The notes below the pieces were generated by a model that saw only the letters and a program-made list of their open reading frames with translations, searched no databases and was not told the DNA's origin. Positions 15,711-19,568 of a stretch of 19,568 nucleotides of DNA are shown one piece after another (position 1 is the stretch's first letter; each line of letters begins with the position of its first letter). Position numbers and translations under genes: made by a program. The stretch comes from UBA7985 sp002711265 (GTDB lineage: Bacteria; Pseudomonadota; Alphaproteobacteria; UBA7985). Where the stretch lies: contig CBFIBS010000026.1 in the NCBI GenBank assembly GCA_965660945.1, positions 1 through 19,568 on the forward strand, read 5' to 3'.

Positions 15711-16672
15711 GCGGCGCCCTCCTGCTCGGTTTCCAGCAACCAGCACGCCGCTCGGCCCGCCTGCACCGATGGGCGCTCCTGCAGGCAGCGCTCGTGGGCG
15801 TGCTGGCAGCGTGGGTTGAAGGCACAGCCCGGAGGCAGCGCATCGAGCTTGGGCATGGCCCCGGGGATCTGGAACAACGCCTGGCCGAAGGACTTGGCAT
15901 CCACGCTCGGGGTCGAAGCCATCAGGCCTTGCGTATAGGGGTGCTGGGGGTTGGTCAGAACCTCGCGCGTGCCGCCGATTTCGGCGAGGCGCCCGGCGTA
16001 CATGACCGCGATCCGGTCGCTGGTCTGGGCGATCACCCCCATGTCGTGGGTGATGAGAATGACCGATGTGCCCCGCTCCCGGCACAGCCGCTTGAGCAGG
16101 TCGAGCACTTGCGCCTGCACCGACACGTCCAGCGCCGTGGTCGGCTCGTCGGCGATCACCAGCTTGGGCTCGGTTGCCAGCGCCAGTGCAATCACCACCC
16201 GCTGCCGCATCCCCCCGGAGAAGGCGTGCGGATAGGCGTTGATGCGTTCGGGGTCGATGCCGACTTCGGCGAGGCCGTCGAGGGCCCGCTGCTCGGCTTC
16301 TTCCCGGGACACCGGCATATGCGCAAGGATGGTTTCGACCAGCTGGTCACCCACGGTGCGCAGCGGGTTGAGGCTGGTCAGCGGGTCCTGAAAGATCATT
16401 GAGATTTCGCGGCCCCGGAGGCGCTCGGGCTGCTCGTCCACGCGCTCGTCACCGAACCAGATTTCACCCGCCGACAAGCGACCGGGTGGGTCGATCAGGC
16501 CGATGATGGCGGCCCCGGTCATGGACTTGCCCGCGCCGGACTCGCCCACGATCCCGAGGATTTCACCCTCCTGCACCGTCAGCGACAGGTCATCCACCGC
16601 CTTCAGCACGCCGTGGCGGGTTTTGAAAGAGACCTCGATGTTCTTGAGCTCTAGCAATGTTTTCGCGGTCAT
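15707..16672 (-). CDS. Dpp/Opp-type ABC transporter ATP-binding protein (first ATPase, DppD position)
   Basis: A 321-residue ATPase that pairs with the next one in the importer. Walker A GESGAGKS (43-50), Q-loop in IFQDPLTSLNP, signature FSGGMRQR (151-158), Walker B LVIADEP (171-177) and the switch His in LITHD (206-210) are all intact. The C-terminal oligopeptide extension is present: HPYTQGLMASTP (244-255) and four cysteines (283, 289, 296, 310) in the arrangement that carries an iron-sulfur cluster in some DppD proteins. The ATG at 16672 shares its A with the TGA of the permease (TGATG), so translation is coupled. Length and motifs are normal. Confidence 0.95.
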   Translation of the reverse strand: MTAKTLLELKNIEVSFKTRHGVLKAVDDLSLTVQEGEILGIVGESGAGKSMTGAAIIGLIDPPGRLSAGEIWFGDERVDEQPERLRGREISMIFQDPLTSLNPLRTVGDQLVETILAHMPVSREEAEQRALDGLAEVGIDPERINAYPHAFSGGMRQRVVIALALATEPKLVIADEPTTALDVSVQAQVLDLLKRLCRERGTSVILITHDMGVIAQTSDRIAVMYAGRLAEIGGTREVLTNPQHPYTQGLMASTPSVDAKSFGQALFQIPGAMPKLDALPPGCAFNPRCQHAHERCLQERPSVQAGRAACWLLETEQEGAA

Positions 16673-17580
16673 CAGCGCAGCCTCGGATTGAGGGTGTCGC
16701 GCAGCCAGTCACCGAACAGGTTGACCGACAGCGCCAGCGCCAGCAGCGTCAGCGCAGGGAACAGCAGGATCCACCACTCTCCGGAGAACAGGAAGTCCTG
16801 CCCGACCCGGATCAACGTGCCGAGGCTCGGCTCGGTCCGCGGCGCGCCGACCCCGAGGAAGGACAGCGTCGCCTCCGCGATGATCGCCAGCGCCAGCGTG
16901 ATGGTGGCGATGACCAGCACCGGCCCGAGCACGTTGGGCAGGATGTGGCGCAGCATGATCTGCCAGCGGTTGAGGCCGATCAGGCGCGCGGCAGCGACGT
17001 ATTCCTTTTCCTTCTCGACCATGGTCGACCCCCGCACCGTCCGGGCGAAGTTGACCCACTCAGAAAGGCCGATGGAAAGAATCAGAACGGTAATCGCCAT
17101 CTCCTCGCGCAGCTCCGGGGGCAGCAAGCCGCGGGCGACGCCGAAGATCAGCATGGCGATCAGGATCGAGGGAAAGGTCATCTGGATGTCGGCCAGACGC
17201 ATGATCAGCGTATCCAGCCAGCCGCCGACGTAGCCGGCGATCAGCCCCAGCAGCACGCCCAGCACCATGGCCAGACCGACCGCCATCATGCCGACGAACA
17301 ACGACACCCGCAGCCCGTAGAGAATGGCGGAGAACAGGTCCCGGCCCTGATCGTCGGTCCCCAGCAGGAACTTTTCGCCGGTGAACATGTTGGCTTCCAT
17401 CGGCGGGGTGAAGCCGTTCATCAGGTTGAGGCTCGCCGGGTCGAAGGGGTTGGTCGGCGCGATGAAGTTGGCGAAGACCGCGCTCAGCACCATCAACGCC
17501 ACCACGAACAGCGACACCATGGCCAGGGGTGAGCGCGTGAAGGCGTAGAAGAAATCGGATTGGAAAAAGCGTCGCATCAT
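16672..17580 (-). CDS. Dpp/Opp-type ABC transporter permease (DppC position)
   Basis: A 302-residue inner-membrane permease with about six membrane segments. The N-terminal cytoplasmic stub and first span (RSPLAMVSLFVVALMVLSAVF) are followed by a periplasmic loop holding LLGTDDQGRDLFSAILYGLRVSL, a hallmark of the DppC/OppC subunits. The cytoplasmic EAA-type loop that docks the ATPase is EYVAAARLIGLNRWQIMLRHILPNVLGP. Two ATG codons start the gene; GGGGAG lies nine bases before the first, at 17580. The gene begins 18 bp after the DppB-type permease stops and overlaps the next ATPase by one base. Confidence 0.94.
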   Translation of the reverse strand: MMRRFFQSDFFYAFTRSPLAMVSLFVVALMVLSAVFANFIAPTNPFDPASLNLMNGFTPPMEANMFTGEKFLLGTDDQGRDLFSAILYGLRVSLFVGMMAVGLAMVLGVLLGLIAGYVGGWLDTLIMRLADIQMTFPSILIAMLIFGVARGLLPPELREEMAITVLILSIGLSEWVNFARTVRGSTMVEKEKEYVAAARLIGLNRWQIMLRHILPNVLGPVLVIATITLALAIIAEATLSFLGVGAPRTEPSLGTLIRVGQDFLFSGEWWILLFPALTLLALALSVNLFGDWLRDTLNPRLR

Positions 17581-17598
17581 GTCTCTGGTCTCCCCGGC

Positions 17599-18585
17599 CT
17601 AGCTCCCCGCCCCACGTAGCTGACCATCGCGCAGGCGCGGGTCGATCAGCAGGTAGAGCAGGTCAACGATCAGGTTGATGAGGACAAACAGCGTACCGAC
17701 CAGCAGCAGGTAGGCGCTCATCACCGGGATATCGACGAAGTAAACGGCGTTGATGAACATCAGCCCGACACCGGGCCACTGGAACACGGTTTCGGTGATG
17801 ATGGCGAAGGCGACGATCGAGCCCAGTTGCAGACCCGCGATGGTGATCACGGGCACCAGCGTGTTCTTAAGCGCGTGGCCGAAGTAGACCGTCCGGTTGG
17901 ACAGTCCCCGTGCTTTGGCAAACTTTATGTAGTCCTGTCGCAGGACCTCCAGCATCTCTGCGCGGGTCAGGCGCATGATCAGCGTCATCTGATACAGACC
18001 TAGCATGATGCCCGGCAAAATCAGTGACTTGAGGCCTGAGACGGTCAGGAACCCCGTCGACCAGAAACCGAGGTCAACCGACGTGCCCCGGCCGAATGAC
18101 GGCAGCCACTTAAGCTCGACCGCGAACACCCAGATCAGCAACACACCGATCAGGAAGGTGGGCAAAGACACCCCGATCAGCGAGGTCGACAAAATCGTAT
18201 TGGCAATAAACCCACGACGATTGATGGCCGTGTAAACACCGGCCACAACGCCCAGCAAAATGGCGAAAACAGCCGAGACCAGCGCCAGTTCGATGGTCGC
18301 TGGCAGGCGGTTGAGGATCATTTCTGCCACCGGTTCCCCGGTGCGGTACGACACGCCGAAGTCAAACTGCAGCGCGCGAATGACAAACCCAAAGTACTGT
18401 TCGTGCAGTGGGTCGTTCAGCCCCAGAGATTCAATCAGCGCTTCACGTCGCTCGGTCGTCGCCTCCTGTCCCAGCAGGTTATCGACCGGGTTGCCGACAT
18501 AGCGGAAGATCATGAACGAAATGAAGGCGACCAAGAACAGTACGAAGATCGACTGGCCCAGGCGCCGCAGAATGATCAGAAGCAT
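17599..18585 (-). CDS. Dpp/Opp-type ABC transporter permease (DppB position)
   Basis: A 328-residue inner-membrane permease. The N-terminus MLLIILRRLGQSIFVLFLVAFISF is the usual first span of DppB/OppB; the family segment RREALIESLGLNDPLHEQYFGF follows, then further spans and the cytoplasmic EAA-type loop DYIKFAKARGLSNRTVYFGHALKNTLVPVI. The length is typical. The ATG at 18585 has no recognisable ribosome site just before it. The nearest good one, AAAGGAGA (18635-18642), lies on the far side of a strong hairpin, so translation may be limited or depend on folding. The binding-protein gene lies 116 bp upstream and the other permease 18 bp downstream. Confidence 0.93.
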   Translation of the reverse strand: MLLIILRRLGQSIFVLFLVAFISFMIFRYVGNPVDNLLGQEATTERREALIESLGLNDPLHEQYFGFVIRALQFDFGVSYRTGEPVAEMILNRLPATIELALVSAVFAILLGVVAGVYTAINRRGFIANTILSTSLIGVSLPTFLIGVLLIWVFAVELKWLPSFGRGTSVDLGFWSTGFLTVSGLKSLILPGIMLGLYQMTLIMRLTRAEMLEVLRQDYIKFAKARGLSNRTVYFGHALKNTLVPVITIAGLQLGSIVAFAIITETVFQWPGVGLMFINAVYFVDIPVMSAYLLLVGTLFVLINLIVDLLYLLIDPRLRDGQLRGAGS

Positions 18586-18598
18586 AGCGCCAAAAGTT

Positions 18599-18634
18599 GA
18601 TTGAGCCCGGGCGACAGACCGCCAGGGCTCAATC
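18599..18634 (-). promoter_or_regulatory. Strong hairpin between the binding-protein and permease genes
   Basis: A perfect 10-bp inverted repeat, GATTGAGCCC/GGGCTCAATC, encloses one mismatch and a further GGCG/CGCC stem with a six-base loop. On the minus strand it starts directly after AAAGGAGA (18635-18642) and ends 13 bases before the permease ATG. Only a short TTTT follows, so it is at most a weak terminator. Hairpins at this place in binding-protein operons often lower permease expression or protect the upstream mRNA from 3' decay; here that is inferred. Confidence 0.7.
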
Positions 18635-18656
18635 TCTCCTTTAAGCCTGAAGCCGC

Positions 18657-18685
18657 CTGACTGCCCCCATCAGAGGATCAGTCAG
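18657..18685 (-). promoter_or_regulatory. Second hairpin just after the binding-protein gene
   Basis: CTGACTG (18657-18663) and CAGTCAG (18679-18685) form a 7-bp stem with a 15-base loop, 16 bases beyond the binding-protein stop. CCTGAC (18656-18661) could instead pair with GTCAGG (18693-18698), so two alternative folds are possible. With the hairpin at 18599-18634 it makes a tandem structure in the 116-bp gap. Confidence 0.5.
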
Positions 18686-18701
18686 CGCGTGCGTCAGGTG
18701 C

Positions 18702-19568
18702 TTAGTTGAAGGTCAGGAACTGGAAGTGTGGCTGGTCTTCAGGCTGAACATCGAAGTTGATGTTTTCGCTCATGCCCCAGTTCAGAACCTGGTTGTGGAT
18801 CGGCAGGTGAACCTGCTCGGCTTGGACGATCTCCCAGATCTTGGCGATGGTCGCATCCCGGGCCGCGAGATCAGTCTCGGACTCCAGGCTAACGATCATG
18901 GCGTCAACTTCTGCGTTGCTGAAACCGGTCGGGTTCCAGGAACCACGGCTGCCAATGTTCGAGTGCAGCAGGTAGTTGAAGATGTAGTGGGAGTCGAAGG
19001 TCGGTACGCCCCAACCCAGCATCCAGAAGTCAGAGTTGCCTTCTTTGATGAATGGGAAGTGCTGTGCCTTCGGACGTGCATCCAGAGTCACGTTGATGCC
19101 GATCTGACCCATCATGCCGACAGCAGCCTGACAGATGGCTTCATCGTTGATGTAGCGNNNNNNNNNNGCGATCGTTCGGGCAGTTCAGCGCAATGTCGAA
19201 GCCGTCCGCGTAACCAGCCTCAGCCATCAGCGCCTTAGCTGCATCGATGTCGTACGAAGGGAACTCGTTCAGGGCATCGGTCCAGCCGTTGACGAACGGT
19301 GGCATGATGACACCCGTCGGGTCGGACTGATCACGCATCACGATGGCTTTGATGGCATCACGGTTGATAGCCATGTTCATCGCCTGACGAACGCGAACGT
19401 CAGAAGTCGGGCCTTCAGCGTTATCAACTCCGAAGAAAATCACACGGTTTTGCGCCGCGGTCACAACCTTCCGACCAGCGGTGTCGGCAACCCGACCCAG
19501 ATCCTGAACCGGAACATCTTGAATGATATCAACCTCACCCGACAGCAGGGCCGCAACGCGGGTCGCGG
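18702..19568 (-). CDS. Dpp/Opp-type ABC transporter solute-binding protein (family 5), partial, with assembly gap
   Basis: The C-terminal part, about 285 residues, of a periplasmic family-5 binding protein; the N-terminus and signal peptide lie beyond the right edge. Family features visible: RVAALLSGEVDIIQDVPVQDL, then DVRVRQAMNMAINRDAIKAIV, the AKALMAEAGYADGFDIALNCPNDR segment, and after the gap RYINDEAICQAAVGMMGQIGINV and a GWGVPTFDSHYIFNYLLHS segment. The end, NQVLNWGMSENINFDVQPED, is normal, with TAA at 18702. A run of 10 N (19158-19167) splits the reading frame as written. Both flanks carry the same Arg codon, so the true sequence is probably continuous (NDRYIN) and the gene intact. It feeds the two permeases and two ATPases that follow. 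The ligand may be a peptide or another small nitrogen compound. Confidence 0.92.
19158..19167. other. Assembly gap (10 N) inside the binding-protein gene
   Basis: Ten N bases lie between TGTAGCG and GCGATCG on the plus strand. The triplet GCG stands on both sides, as expected when two contigs with a short unrecognised overlap are joined by a fixed-length N spacer. Collapsing the Ns and one GCG restores one frame and the family-typical NDRY. Confidence 0.85.

Noticed and set aside
15711..16085. A 125-residue N-terminal extension of the second ATPase
   Set aside because: The added part lies out of frame inside the first ATPase gene. The ATG at 15710, coupled by ATGA to the preceding stop, gives a normal DppF-type start.
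18576..18632. Possible 18-codon leader peptide (TTG start) running over the permease ATG
   Set aside because: The AGGAG would be only about three bases from the TTG, the codons mainly encode the hairpin arms, and no runs of a regulatory amino acid are present.
1..19568. CRISPR arrays, tRNA or rRNA genes, insertion sequences, phage or toxin-antitoxin genes
   Set aside because: I saw no regularly spaced direct repeats, cloverleaf or rRNA signatures, transposase frames, or terminal inverted repeats.

Overview
The window comes from a Gram-negative bacterium, probably a proteobacterium and most likely an alphaproteobacterium. The signs are two families of periplasmic binding-protein transporters, a TAXI-type TRAP system, a Dpp/Opp-type ABC importer whose second ATPase starts in a style I associate with alphaproteobacteria, and high GC in most of the window. 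This is inferred from protein style, not from a marker gene. Every gene I can support lies on the minus strand, so the map reads from right to left. I see no tRNA, rRNA, insertion sequence, phage gene or CRISPR array.

Right and centre (19568 down to 5606, GC-rich). A peptide-type ABC importer comes first: solute-binding protein (N-terminus off the window and broken by a 10-N assembly gap), two permeases and two ATPases, all tightly packed or overlapping. It continues into a thiamine-diphosphate enzyme of the acetolactate-synthase type and a medium-chain oxidoreductase. After 147 bp follow a dimethylglycine/sarcosine-dehydrogenase-like flavoprotein fused to a GcvT folate domain, and the two subunits of an ATP-dependent hydantoinase/lactamase (HyuA, HyuB). 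Together they look like an uptake and breakdown route for an N-substituted cyclic amide (hydantoin, lactam or creatinine-like) or related methylated amine: import, ATP-driven ring opening, oxidative N-demethylation with one-carbon transfer to folate, then further steps by the TPP enzyme and oxidoreductase. The substrate is not known from sequence.

Left (5605 down to 1, visibly lower GC). After a 286-bp control region with a clean 20-bp palindrome come a fused TAXI-TRAP permease and its binding protein, closed by a strong intrinsic terminator at 2142-2176. Then comes a second unit: a membrane-anchored DUF3179 protein, a MarR-family regulator, and a PIG-L-family protein running off the left edge. 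The PIG-L protein has a changed active-site motif resembling 4-oxalomesaconate hydratase (GalB) more than a deacetylase, which hints at aromatic-acid catabolism further left.

The most useful points are the candidate catabolic operon, the assembly artefact splitting the binding-protein gene, two hairpins between that gene and the first permease, the palindromes in front of the TRAP unit and the flavoprotein gene, and the GC step near 5.6 kb.
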